Below, piece by piece: positions 18,253-25,584 of a stretch of DNA of 64,000 nt. The DNA comes from Bacteroidota bacterium. Its GTDB lineage: Bacteria > Bacteroidota > Bacteroidia > Bacteroidales > Porphyromonadaceae. The notes beneath the pieces were generated by a model. The model was given only the letters and a program-made list of their open reading frames with translations. It did not search any database and was not told the DNA's origin. Where the stretch lies: NCBI GenBank assembly GCA_023396255.1, contig JAEWWU010000004.1:138444-202443 (forward strand), written 5' to 3'. A program made the position numbers and the translations under genes. Position 1 is the first letter of the stretch. Each line of letters starts with the position of its first letter.

Positions 18253-18260
18253 TACCTTTG
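18253..18260 (+). promoter_or_regulatory. MATE gene -7 element
   Basis: TACCTTTG ends 7 bp before the ATG at 18268, so the transcript may be nearly leaderless unless translation starts at the internal ATG 18343. Confidence 0.6.
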
Positions 18261-18267
18261 CGCCACT

Positions 18268-19674
18268 ATGAGTACATCCTCCCATAATTCAGCCTCCGCC
18301 GATAAGGACAAAACGGCAACAATCACTTCCTCGAGCAACTCGATGCAAGCCAAAGACCTCACTCGTGGGCACATTGGACAACAGATTATTCGTTTGGCTG
18401 CTCCCATTGTAGGAGGGGCGTTTATTCAAATGGCTTACAACTTCACCGATATGGCTTGGTTGGGGCGTTTGGGCAATAAAGAAGTGGCGGCCACGGGTGT
18501 CATCGGAGTTTTGCTGTGGCTCTCGTTCTCTATTAGTACCTTAACCAAAATAGGTAGCGAAGTATGCGTGGCACAAGGATTGGGATCCGGAGACGAAAAT
18601 GCGGCACGCAATTACGCTTCGCACAACACCACCATCAGCTTTATTATCGGTCTGTGTGTGGTTTTGGGACTGCTGTTCCTTGGTCCTTTGATGGTGGGTT
18701 TGTACCAATTGGAAGCTGATATCCACGCAATGGCAGTCCGTTATCTGCGAATTGTGTCTATCGGTGTATTGCCCCTTTTCCTAACAGTTACCATTGGGGG
18801 AATCTACAACGCTTCGGGCAGGAGCAACATTCCTTTCAAAGTAAATGCCATAGGACTTATCTTGAATATGATCTTAGATCCTCTGCTGATTTTCGTGGTC
18901 GGTTGGGGCACAGAGGGGGCAGCTTGGGCAACCACCCTTTCGGAATTTGTGGTTATAGCTCTCCTTTTGTATCGCTTACGCCAAAAGGATCAACTGCTCA
19001 ATTGTTTTCCATTACTCACCCGTTTGCAGGGAGCCAAGAGTTTACGGATATTCAAAGTAGGCTTCCCGGCAGCTCTTCTGAATGCCTTGTTTGTCTTTGT
19101 CAGCGTCTATATGGGGCGGCTATGCTCCTTGCAAGGCAGTGAAATAGGGGTAGCCGTCCTTACTGCCGGTGGACAACTCGAAGCCATCACGTGGAATGCC
19201 AGCCAAGGTTTCGGCACAGCCCTCAGTGCTTTTGTGGGGCAAAACTACGCTGCAGGAAAAATCCATCGAGTATTCAAGGGTTACCGCACCACACTTGCCT
19301 ACACTGCTCTTTTTGGGTGCATAGGCACGATACTTTTCTTCTTCTGGGGACAAGAGCTATTTGCCCTCATTGTGCCACACAAACCCACTTACGTAGAGGG
19401 TGGGCGATATTTGCGCATCGCTGCTTATTCACAACTGTTTATGATGCTCGAAATAACGGCACAAGGGCTTTTCTATGGCACCGGACGCAGTTTTGTACCT
19501 GCAACCATCAGCATAGTGGGCAACTATGCCCGAATTCCGTTGGCTTTCTTGTTTATGTCTTGGGGATGGGGATTAGCTGCCATTTGGTGGGCGATCTCTG
19601 CCACCTCTATTTGCAAGGGGCTCACCGCAATTGCCTGTCTACCTTGGCCAAAAAAACGGCTACAACGCTACTGA
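18268..19674 (+). CDS. MATE family efflux transporter
   Basis: Inner-membrane antiporter of 468 residues with about twelve hydrophobic segments arranged as two MatE halves. Typical stretches are IGQQIIRLAAPIVGGAFIQ leading to the first helix, YNFTDMAWLGRLGN, and the second-half counterpart with GFPAALLNALFVF and QLEAITWNASQGFGTALSAFVGQNYAAG. The family exports cationic drugs or metabolites with sodium or protons; the substrate here is unknown. The first 28 residues are rich in Ser, Thr and charged residues and low in similarity to the family, so the ATG at 18343 is a possible alternative start. prmA follows after 21 bp. Confidence 0.93.
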   Translation: MSTSSHNSASADKDKTATITSSSNSMQAKDLTRGHIGQQIIRLAAPIVGGAFIQMAYNFTDMAWLGRLGNKEVAATGVIGVLLWLSFSISTLTKIGSEVCVAQGLGSGDENAARNYASHNTTISFIIGLCVVLGLLFLGPLMVGLYQLEADIHAMAVRYLRIVSIGVLPLFLTVTIGGIYNASGRSNIPFKVNAIGLILNMILDPLLIFVVGWGTEGAAWATTLSEFVVIALLLYRLRQKDQLLNCFPLLTRLQGAKSLRIFKVGFPAALLNALFVFVSVYMGRLCSLQGSEIGVAVLTAGGQLEAITWNASQGFGTALSAFVGQNYAAGKIHRVFKGYRTTLAYTALFGCIGTILFFFWGQELFALIVPHKPTYVEGGRYLRIAAYSQLFMMLEITAQGLFYGTGRSFVPATISIVGNYARIPLAFLFMSWGWGLAAIWWAISATSICKGLTAIACLPWPKKRLQRY

Positions 19675-19695
19675 CAACCTATTTTCCCGTCTCTT

Positions 19696-20565
19696 ATGGT
19701 ACCTTATTGGAAATACCTCTTCACCTCACAGCAAGACCCCGCGGAATGGGAGTGGGATCTGCTTCAACAATTTCTTGCCGATCTTGGGTTCGATTGTTTT
19801 GAACAAGAAAACCAACACTCCTTGATGGCTTACATAGCCCAAGAGGTCTCCCCACAGTGGGATGGGACCTCCGGTTCTATCTCTCCGCAGTGGAGTGCCA
19901 CGACATTTGACTACCACGCCGATTTGCAAGAAGCTCAAAACTGGAACTCGGTATGGGAAGAAGAATCTTTTTGCCCTATCACCGTGGGAAATCAACTGCT
20001 CGTCTGTGCTCCTCGGCACCAAGTAAAAGGATCCTTTACCCACCGCATCACCCTCGAACCCCAAGCAGCCTTTGGCAGCGGACACCACCAAACCACCCAA
20101 ATGATGCTGGAGCTTATTTTGACCCATTCCCCTTTGGGTAAAAATGTGGTAGACTTGGGATGCGGCACCGGTATCTTGGGGATCACGGCCCTTGCCCTTG
20201 GGGCACAAGAATGTTTCTTGATCGACATTGACCCGGATTCGGTGCAAAACACGCTCCATAACTTGTCTCTGAACTCGGATATTGCTCCCGACAGTTACAC
20301 CTGCCTGCAAGGAGATGCCCACTCCCCTCAATTGCCACAAGAGTGGGCTGACATTTATTTGGCCAACATTCATAGAAATATCATTTTCGATGGTCTGCCT
20401 ACTTACCGAAAAACACTCAAGCCACAAGGGTGGCTCTTTGTGAGCGGAATGCTCAGCGAAGACTTGAGTGCACTGAACAAGGCCCTCCAAAAAGCAGGGT
20501 TCACTCCCCAAAAAACTTTCCAACGCAACGAATGGATTGCAGTGGCTGCACAACGACGTGAATAA
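19696..20565 (+). CDS. prmA: Ribosomal protein L11 methyltransferase
   Basis: SAM-dependent methyltransferase of 289 residues that trimethylates ribosomal protein L11. An N-terminal recognition domain beginning YWKYLFTSQQDPAEWEWDLL is followed by EPQAAFGSGHHQTTQ and the SAM-binding motif VDLGCGTGILGI at about residues 152-163. DIDPDSVQNTLHN and the substrate motif LANIHRNII are also present. Length is typical. It is tightly followed by comB (3 bp) and preceded by the MATE gene, so the three may share a transcript. Confidence 0.95.
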   Translation: MVPYWKYLFTSQQDPAEWEWDLLQQFLADLGFDCFEQENQHSLMAYIAQEVSPQWDGTSGSISPQWSATTFDYHADLQEAQNWNSVWEEESFCPITVGNQLLVCAPRHQVKGSFTHRITLEPQAAFGSGHHQTTQMMLELILTHSPLGKNVVDLGCGTGILGITALALGAQECFLIDIDPDSVQNTLHNLSLNSDIAPDSYTCLQGDAHSPQLPQEWADIYLANIHRNIIFDGLPTYRKTLKPQGWLFVSGMLSEDLSALNKALQKAGFTPQKTFQRNEWIAVAAQRRE

Positions 20566-20568
20566 TCA

Positions 20569-21315
20569 ATGAACCCAAGTTTCAAAATAGCCTTTGGGGC
20601 CGCCGAATATCCCTTCTTACACACTACCAACGACATAGTGGTAGTGGTAGATATCCTGCGGGCTACCTCAACCATCGTACGAGCTTTTATGGTGGGAGCA
20701 AAGTGCATTATCCCCGTAGCAACCGTACAAGAAGCCCGCCTTTTGGCACAACAAGGTTATCCCGTGGGAGGTGAGCGAGATGCTTGTAAGCTGAATTTTG
20801 CCCGGTGGGGAAACGATCCCGAAGAATACACGGCAAATACCGTAGCAGGGCGATCGATTGTACTGACTACCACCAACGGCACCCAAGCCATAGAAGCGGC
20901 ATACCATACCGGAATTCAAGAGATTGTAATAGGGGCATTTGCCAACCTTGGTGCATTGGCTCAATATTGCCGTAATCGACCTCATCGCAACATCGTAGTA
21001 ATCGCCTCCGGCTGGAAAGGGCGTTTTTGCCTCGAAGATGTTTTTTGGGGAGGAGCTCTGTTGCAAACGCTGCAACAAATGGGGGCAACTTACACCACCG
21101 ACGACAGTGCCACAATGGCCTTAGATATGTATCGCACACACCACGGAGAACCTCACACCTTTTTATCGCAGTGCGACCACAACCAACGTCTTTTGAATAA
21201 AGGCTTCTGCCACTCTCTATTCTATTGCCTGCAAACCAACATCACCTCTCTTGTCCCCTATGTAGTTCCGGCAAAGGAAACCTCTTCGCTCTTTCGCTAC
21301 CAACTGTCTGTTTGA
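20569..21315 (+). CDS. comB: ComB-family 2-phosphosulfolactate phosphatase
   Basis: A 248-residue protein of the ComB family, named for the archaeal phosphatase that makes sulfolactate in coenzyme M synthesis. The signature stretches are visible: VVVVDILRATSTIVRAF, VGGERDACKLNFARWGNDP, RSIVLTTTNGTQAIEAA, NIVVIASGWKGRFCLEDVFWGG. Bacteroidetes widely carry such a gene although they are not known to make coenzyme M, so the true substrate here is open. It overlaps no neighbour and follows prmA by 3 bp. The family call is firm; the reaction in this organism is not. Confidence 0.88.
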   Translation: MNPSFKIAFGAAEYPFLHTTNDIVVVVDILRATSTIVRAFMVGAKCIIPVATVQEARLLAQQGYPVGGERDACKLNFARWGNDPEEYTANTVAGRSIVLTTTNGTQAIEAAYHTGIQEIVIGAFANLGALAQYCRNRPHRNIVVIASGWKGRFCLEDVFWGGALLQTLQQMGATYTTDDSATMALDMYRTHHGEPHTFLSQCDHNQRLLNKGFCHSLFYCLQTNITSLVPYVVPAKETSSLFRYQLSV

Positions 21316-21415
21316 GAGAGAATTCCTCTACCCCAATTTCCCTACTTTCCGTCTTCACTTAGGTAAATACTCATTGTTTGGTATTATCCGTTTACCTCTT
21401 CCCTATATCTGGGGA

Positions 21416-21466
21416 TTGTGCAACTGCAATCGTACAAATACCTTTGCCCACGTGATCAATTACGTG
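21416..21466 (+). promoter_or_regulatory. fldA promoter with a palindrome at the expected start site
   Basis: TTG (21416-21418), 20 bp and TACCTTTG (21439-21446) match the consensus. Immediately after it lies CACGT-gatcaatt-ACGTG (21449-21466), a perfect 5-bp inverted repeat that would cover the transcription start, as a repressor site would. Confidence 0.6.
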
Positions 21467-21509
21467 AGATGATACATTCAATAGAACCTATTTTTAGAAC
21501 ACTTACAAA

Positions 21510-22013
21510 ATGAAAAAAGTCGGAATTTTTTACGGATCTTCCTCCGGAACTACAGAAACTTTAGCCAACGATATTGCAGCTCAATTGGGAGTGGCCCCTG
21601 GTGACGTACACAACGTAGCATCGGCAGATGTGGCTACAGCAGAGAGCTACGAAGCCTTGCTACTCGGTAGCAGCACTTGGGGTTTTGGTGATTTGCAAGA
21701 CGATTGGGAGGGCTTTTTGCCAAAGTTGGCAGGAGCCAACCTTGCCGGTAAAGTGGTAGCCCTTTTCGGCTGCGGGGACTCTTCTTCTTATGCAGACACT
21801 TTTTGTGATGCTTTGGCCGAAATAAAGGACCAGCTCTTGGGTACAGGATGCACCTTTGTTGGGGCTGTGGCACCCGAAGATTACGAATACGACTCTTCTC
21901 GGAGCGAAGAAGATGGCAAACTCATCGGTTGCTGTATAGACGAAATGAATCAGAGCGACCTCACCGCTGAGCGTATCGAGCGTTGGTTGGTCGAAGTAAA
22001 AAAGAGCCTCTAA
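21510..22013 (+). CDS. fldA: Flavodoxin (long chain)
   Basis: A 167-residue FMN protein that carries electrons at low potential in place of ferredoxin. The FMN phosphate loop is SSSGTTET at residues 10-17. The aromatic residues that sandwich the flavin correspond to W57 in STWGFGDLQDDW and Y94 in GCGDSSSYADTFCD. The insertion in the last strand marks the long-chain group. Flavodoxin is commonly induced by iron shortage, and the palindrome at the promoter could be the control site. A DUF2023 gene follows after 39 bp, a common pairing in Bacteroidetes as far as I recall. Confidence 0.96.
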   Translation: MKKVGIFYGSSSGTTETLANDIAAQLGVAPGDVHNVASADVATAESYEALLLGSSTWGFGDLQDDWEGFLPKLAGANLAGKVVALFGCGDSSSYADTFCDALAEIKDQLLGTGCTFVGAVAPEDYEYDSSRSEEDGKLIGCCIDEMNQSDLTAERIERWLVEVKKSL

Positions 22014-22052
22014 ATAGGTAAACAACCGAATTTGTAAACTATTCTTTCATAT

Positions 22053-22553
22053 ATGCTTGTATCCACAGACATTCGTGCCTATGACGCTGATGCGCAGCTC
22101 TTGTGCAACCGCCTTTATGAATACAAAAAGGGGGTGAGGCATCTGTTCCTGTGTACGGTAAGTTCCGCTTTCGCCGATTGGGCCTGTGAGCGATTGAATA
22201 GGAATGATGTGGATTATTTTCTGCAATCCGTGCCAGGACGCAAAGATCGGGTAAACCTTTTCTTTGGCAGGTCGGAATGCATCGAGGCTGTGCGCATTAT
22301 GCTCGTGCAACGCTCTCTGACAGAGTTGAGCGACGAAGAAGATTTCATCTTGGGTATTATGTTAGGGTACGACACGTGTATGCAGTGCAACCGCTATTGC
22401 AAGCGAAAAGAGAAGCACCAGCCCGAAAAAGAGGTAAAATCTCAATCTCGAGCCCAAAAACAGTTGCCTATAAGGCGAGAGGGTGCGCCTCTGACCGTAA
22501 TCAACGTGGCACAGTCCGAGGGCAAGCACACTTTTGAGAGTTGTCTTGTCTGA
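22053..22553 (+). CDS. DUF2023 family protein
   Basis: A 166-residue cytoplasmic protein of unknown function. The region YEYKKGVRHLFLCT, VNLFFGRSECIEAVR and SDEEDFILGIMLGYDTCMQC fits DUF2023, a small family found beside flavodoxin. The CMQCNRYCKRK segment has three cysteines within eight residues. After about residue 125 there is a basic, probably disordered extension (EKHQPEKEVKSQSRAQKQ and beyond) that is longer than I expect for the family. Position directly behind fldA suggests a role with flavodoxin or iron status. No function is established. Confidence 0.75.
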   Translation: MLVSTDIRAYDADAQLLCNRLYEYKKGVRHLFLCTVSSAFADWACERLNRNDVDYFLQSVPGRKDRVNLFFGRSECIEAVRIMLVQRSLTELSDEEDFILGIMLGYDTCMQCNRYCKRKEKHQPEKEVKSQSRAQKQLPIRREGAPLTVINVAQSEGKHTFESCLV

Positions 22554-22565
22554 CCGATTTTTTGG

Positions 22566-22686
22566 GTCGGAAAAATAGTTCCCTGTCGAAGATTTTTTTC
22601 TTGGAAGAAATAAAAATCGGCAGGGAATTATTGTATCATTACTTCCCTGAAAATCGCCCATTAGCAGGGAAGCAATTTTCAAGGCT
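22566..22686. repeat. Interspersed TTCCCT-core repeat cluster, locus B
   Basis: Four units: AAATAGTTCCCTGTCGAAG (22573-22591), the reverse-complement unit GGCAGGGAATTATTG (22619-22633), TTACTTCCCTGAAAAT (22639-22654) and the reverse-complement unit AGCAGGGAAGCAATTTTC (22663-22680). Orientations alternate, so two hairpins can form. The cluster sits between the 3' ends of the converging DUF2023 and sod genes. Confidence 0.6.
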
Positions 22687-22787
22687 CCACTGCACAAGAG
22701 TGCTCCTCCTTTTCGAGTTTCCCAAGAGCTCTTTCTTTGGCTCTTAACTCAACTTCTCCCCCGGGCTATCGTCCTTTTTCTACCTCA

Positions 22788-22826
22788 CAAAAAAGAGGAT
22801 ATAACCGCAAAGGGTTACATCCTCTT
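22788..22826 (-). terminator. sod terminator
   Basis: On the minus strand AAGAGGAT and ATCCTCTT (plus-strand arms 22793-22800 and 22819-22826) pair, with further GTTA/TAAC pairing inside, followed by TTTTTT. Confidence 0.85.
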
Positions 22827-22849
22827 CCTGCTTCTATGCCTATCAGTTA

Positions 22850-23440
22850 TCAAACAATAGGATTGCCATATCGTTTGCTTACTTCTTCCCAATCCACAAT
22901 ACTCCATAGGTCGTGCAGATGGTCTGCTCTTCTATTTTGGTGGCTTAGGTAGTAAGAGTGCTCCCAAACGTCAAAACCCAAAAGAGGATTTAGACCTTTG
23001 CGTACCGGATTGCCGGCATTGGGTTCTTTTTCGATAGAGAGCTTGCCTCCTTTGTCTGCTGCCAACCAAACCCATCCGGAACCGAAGAGAGTCACCCCAG
23101 CATTTTCAAACTCTTTCTTAAAGGCTTCGAGGGAGCCGTATTGGGCTTCAATGGCAGAGAGAAGCCCTCCCGTTGGAGCTTGTGCCTTATCCTTGCCAAA
23201 TTGCAAGAAATAGAGGTTGTGGTTGAGTACCTGCCCTGCATTGTTGAAAATCGCACCTTCCGATTTGCGAACAATATCGACCAAAGAGGCATCGGAAAAC
23301 TCGGTACCCTCAATCAACTTATTCAATGTATTTACATAGTTGAGCAAGTGCTTACCGTGGTGGAAATCTATCGTTTGTGCGCTGATGGCCGGTTCCAAAG
23401 CTTCTCTTTCGTAAGGGAGTACAATCAGTTCGTGTGTCAT
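22850..23440 (-). CDS. sodB: Superoxide dismutase, Fe/Mn family
   Basis: A 196-residue cytoplasmic superoxide dismutase. Metal ligands are H27, H74, D157 and H161, seen in FHHGKH, LNHNLYF and DVWEHSYY. Q70 in NNAGQ is the residue typical of iron enzymes. Residue 155 is glycine (LLGFDVWEH), as in the P. gingivalis enzyme, which works with either iron or manganese. I start at MTHELIVLPY; the frame continues 14 codons upstream, but that part (MTKNHNKPNKN) has no counterpart in the family. It is divergent from the endonuclease-family gene, with back-to-back promoters only a few bases apart. Confidence 0.97.
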   Translation of the reverse strand: MTHELIVLPYEREALEPAISAQTIDFHHGKHLLNYVNTLNKLIEGTEFSDASLVDIVRKSEGAIFNNAGQVLNHNLYFLQFGKDKAQAPTGGLLSAIEAQYGSLEAFKKEFENAGVTLFGSGWVWLAADKGGKLSIEKEPNAGNPVRKGLNPLLGFDVWEHSYYLSHQNRRADHLHDLWSIVDWEEVSKRYGNPIV

Positions 23441-23549
23441 AGTTCTAATATTTTTATTTGGTTTGTTGTGATTCTTAGTCAAATACCGGAAAAACTATCT
23501 TTTTTCCTTTATCAATAAAACAGAGTAAATGGAATAAGGTTCACCAAAG

Positions 23550-23557
23550 CAAAGGTA
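23550..23557 (-). promoter_or_regulatory. sod promoter -7 element
   Basis: CAAAGGTA on the plus strand reads TACCTTTG on the minus strand, about 110 bp before the sod ATG. No good -33 partner is visible. Confidence 0.55.
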
Positions 23558-23563
23558 ATCTAT

Positions 23564-23571
23564 TATTTTTG
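23564..23571 (+). promoter_or_regulatory. Endonuclease-family gene -7 element
   Basis: TATTTTTG ends 4 bp before the ATG at 23576 and 6 bp from the divergent sod element, implying a leaderless transcript and mutual interference. Confidence 0.5.
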
Positions 23572-23575
23572 CTCT

Positions 23576-24625
23576 ATGAAGAGGTTCTTAATGGTCTTTA
23601 TACCACTCTGCCTTTCCCTTGTTGTTTATGGGCAAAAGGCTGACACTTTGTTGGTGGCAACTTACAATGTTGAGAACCTTTTTAACCCTGCCGACGATCC
23701 GCAAACCACCGATGATGACTTTACACCCACCGGCCTTATGAAATGGGACAAAACCAAGTATCGTTACAAATTGAATCGGGTGGCGCGCGTTATCAATGAA
23801 TTGGGAGGAATGCAAGATATCGATGTAATGGTTCTCTCGGAAGTTGAAAACGACTCCGTGTTGCATCACTTGTGCCACACTACAGACCTTGCCACAAAAG
23901 AGTATGGCTATTTCATTACACACGGCTCCGACCCAAGAGGCATCAATGTGGCTCTGCTATACCAACCCAAACGACTACGCCTACAACACTGCGAAGAGTG
24001 GCAGGTATTTTTCCCCCAGGACTCCATCTTTCGTACCCGTAATCTCTTATATGCTCGTGGTGTTTTTTTGGACACCGTTCCTCTGCATCTGTTTGCCTGC
24101 CACCTCCCCTCCAATAAAGGAGGAATAAAAGCCACAGAACCTTACCGGCAAGCAGTCATAAAGTTGATACAAGCCAAGACAGATAGCCTTCTCCGAGAAG
24201 ACCCCACTGCCGCTATCATTGTTTTGGGCGATTTCAACACACCTCCGCAAAGTAAAAGCACCATCGGGTGGGCTGCTCCTCTTCCTTTGGAGTATTGTCT
24301 TGCATCGAGCACAAAAATGTACGACATCACCTCTGTTCTTCCTCCAAATGCTCCAGCAGGGAGTTATATCTACCGAGGAATTTGGAGCCAAATAGATCGC
24401 ATCTTCGTAAGTGGTTCTCTTTTAATTGGTTCTATTGGGATGCAATATGTTCCATATTCCGCCTATTCCATTCCTCTGCCCTTTCTATCTGCAATCAATA
24501 AGAATGGAGAGCAAATCCCCAATCGCTGCTATAAAGGTATTTTTTACAATGGAGGAGTTAGTGATCACTTCCCCGTCGTGGCTCGATTCGTTTGCCCTTC
24601 CTGGCTATTTTGCGGGAACGAATAA
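23576..24625 (+). CDS. Exported endonuclease/exonuclease/phosphatase-family protein
   Basis: A 349-residue protein with a signal peptide (MKRFLMVFIPLCLSLVVYG, cut near QKA), so it acts in the periplasm or outside. The EEP fold is clear: NVENLF at the first strand, a metal-binding glutamate in VMVLSEVEND, LFACHLPSNKGG, the catalytic VLGDFNTPP and the closing SDHFPV histidine. Members cleave DNA, RNA, or phospholipid and phosphoinositide phosphates, and the substrate cannot be told. An extracellular DNase that harvests nucleotides is one possibility. The gene stands alone and diverges from sod. Confidence 0.88.
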   Translation: MKRFLMVFIPLCLSLVVYGQKADTLLVATYNVENLFNPADDPQTTDDDFTPTGLMKWDKTKYRYKLNRVARVINELGGMQDIDVMVLSEVENDSVLHHLCHTTDLATKEYGYFITHGSDPRGINVALLYQPKRLRLQHCEEWQVFFPQDSIFRTRNLLYARGVFLDTVPLHLFACHLPSNKGGIKATEPYRQAVIKLIQAKTDSLLREDPTAAIIVLGDFNTPPQSKSTIGWAAPLPLEYCLASSTKMYDITSVLPPNAPAGSYIYRGIWSQIDRIFVSGSLLIGSIGMQYVPYSAYSIPLPFLSAINKNGEQIPNRCYKGIFYNGGVSDHFPVVARFVCPSWLFCGNE

Positions 24626-24950
24626 AATATCTATCTTCGCGGCCTGTGAGTAATTTAGGGGTTAGTCATTAATAGATTCTAATACTGAAAAGATAGGTGA
24701 TCGTTGACGCCGAAAAGGGCTTCTGCTCTTTCCGTTGTTGTGGTGCTTCTTCTTTAAGCACAAAATTCATTGGTTTTTATTTCCGTTCCATTGCATATTT
24801 TCTATTTCCGAAGTGATGAACAATATATACTGTATTGGTGTTGTATGTACGGCTGTCGTATAAGCTGCCATTCCTAAATAGAGGAAGTTACTTTAACATC
24901 CTCTTTAGGATAGATTTGAATAAGTGAGAAAGTAAGAAAATAAATATGAT
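24626..24950. other. Leader region of the fimbrial locus
   Basis: 325 bp without a gene. The only structure I see is the inverted repeat and candidate promoter at 24873-24918, just before the first fimbrial gene. Confidence 0.7.
24873..24918 (+). promoter_or_regulatory. Fimbrial-locus promoter overlapped by an inverted repeat
   Basis: TAGATTTG (24911-24918) fits the -7 consensus. CCTAAATAGAGGA (24873-24885) pairs with TCCTCTTTAGG (24899-24909) apart from a two-base bulge, covering the -33 region up to the -7 element. It could be an operator or an RNA hairpin of a transcript that starts further upstream. Confidence 0.5.
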
Positions 24951-25556
24951 ATGAAAAAGTTTTTGCTCGCCGGAGCTTTGTTCCTGTTTTTCCTCTCATC
25001 GACCTTCGCTCAGAAGGTAGCCATCAAGAATAATTTGGCTTACGATGCCTTTTTGACACCTAACCTCTCCTTAGAAGTAGCTCTTAGCTCTAAAGTTACT
25101 TTGGATACTCAAGTGGGTGCAAATTTCTTCTTCTTTGAGAAGAATGCCCAATCTCCTAAATACAAATCAAAAAAATGGAGCCATTGGTTAGTGCAACCGG
25201 AGTTACGTCTTTGGACTTGCGAGGTTTTCAATGGCTGGTTTGTTGGAGCACACGCATTTGGAGGCTTGATGAATGTAGGTGGCGTAAGTACTCCTTTTAT
25301 TCTTCAAAATAAAGATAATCAGATGGCACAGTATCGCTATGAAGGGTGGTTTGCCGGAGGAGGAATCAGCGCAGGATACCATTGGATGCTCTCTCCACGC
25401 TTCAGTATAGAGGCATCAGTAGGTGCAGGTTATGCTCGCGTGATGTATGACAAGTTTAATTGTACTACCTGTGGCACGCGAGTGGAACAAAACAAGGCTG
25501 CCGATTATCTCGGTCCAACAAAGGCAACAATTTCGTTGGTGTATATGATTAAATAA
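24951..25556 (+). CDS. DUF3575 outer-membrane protein
   Basis: A 201-residue exported protein with a signal peptide (MKKFLLAGALFLFFLSSTFA, cut before QKV). KVAIKNNLAYDAFLTPNLSLEV opens the domain, and alternating hydrophobic strands such as RLWTCEVFNGWFVGAHAFGG and GGGISAGYHWMLSPRFSIEASVG suggest a small outer-membrane beta-barrel, which is how DUF3575 proteins are regarded. These genes commonly head fimbrial clusters in Bacteroidetes. It is the first gene of the locus, 28 bp before the DUF3868/OmpA gene. Its exact role in fimbrial export or anchoring is unknown. Confidence 0.8.
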   Translation: MKKFLLAGALFLFFLSSTFAQKVAIKNNLAYDAFLTPNLSLEVALSSKVTLDTQVGANFFFFEKNAQSPKYKSKKWSHWLVQPELRLWTCEVFNGWFVGAHAFGGLMNVGGVSTPFILQNKDNQMAQYRYEGWFAGGGISAGYHWMLSPRFSIEASVGAGYARVMYDKFNCTTCGTRVEQNKAADYLGPTKATISLVYMIK

Positions 25557-25584
25557 TACGTAAATTGATGATATAAAGATACTT

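Noticed and set aside
19726..20553. Minus-strand frame of 275 codons across prmA
   Set aside because: Opposite a clear prmA; the translation has no domain features and is produced by the codon bias of the real gene.
24626..24950. Invertible promoter before the fimbrial locus
   Set aside because: The inverted repeat arms are 13 bp apart, too close to flank a switching segment, and no recombinase gene is near.
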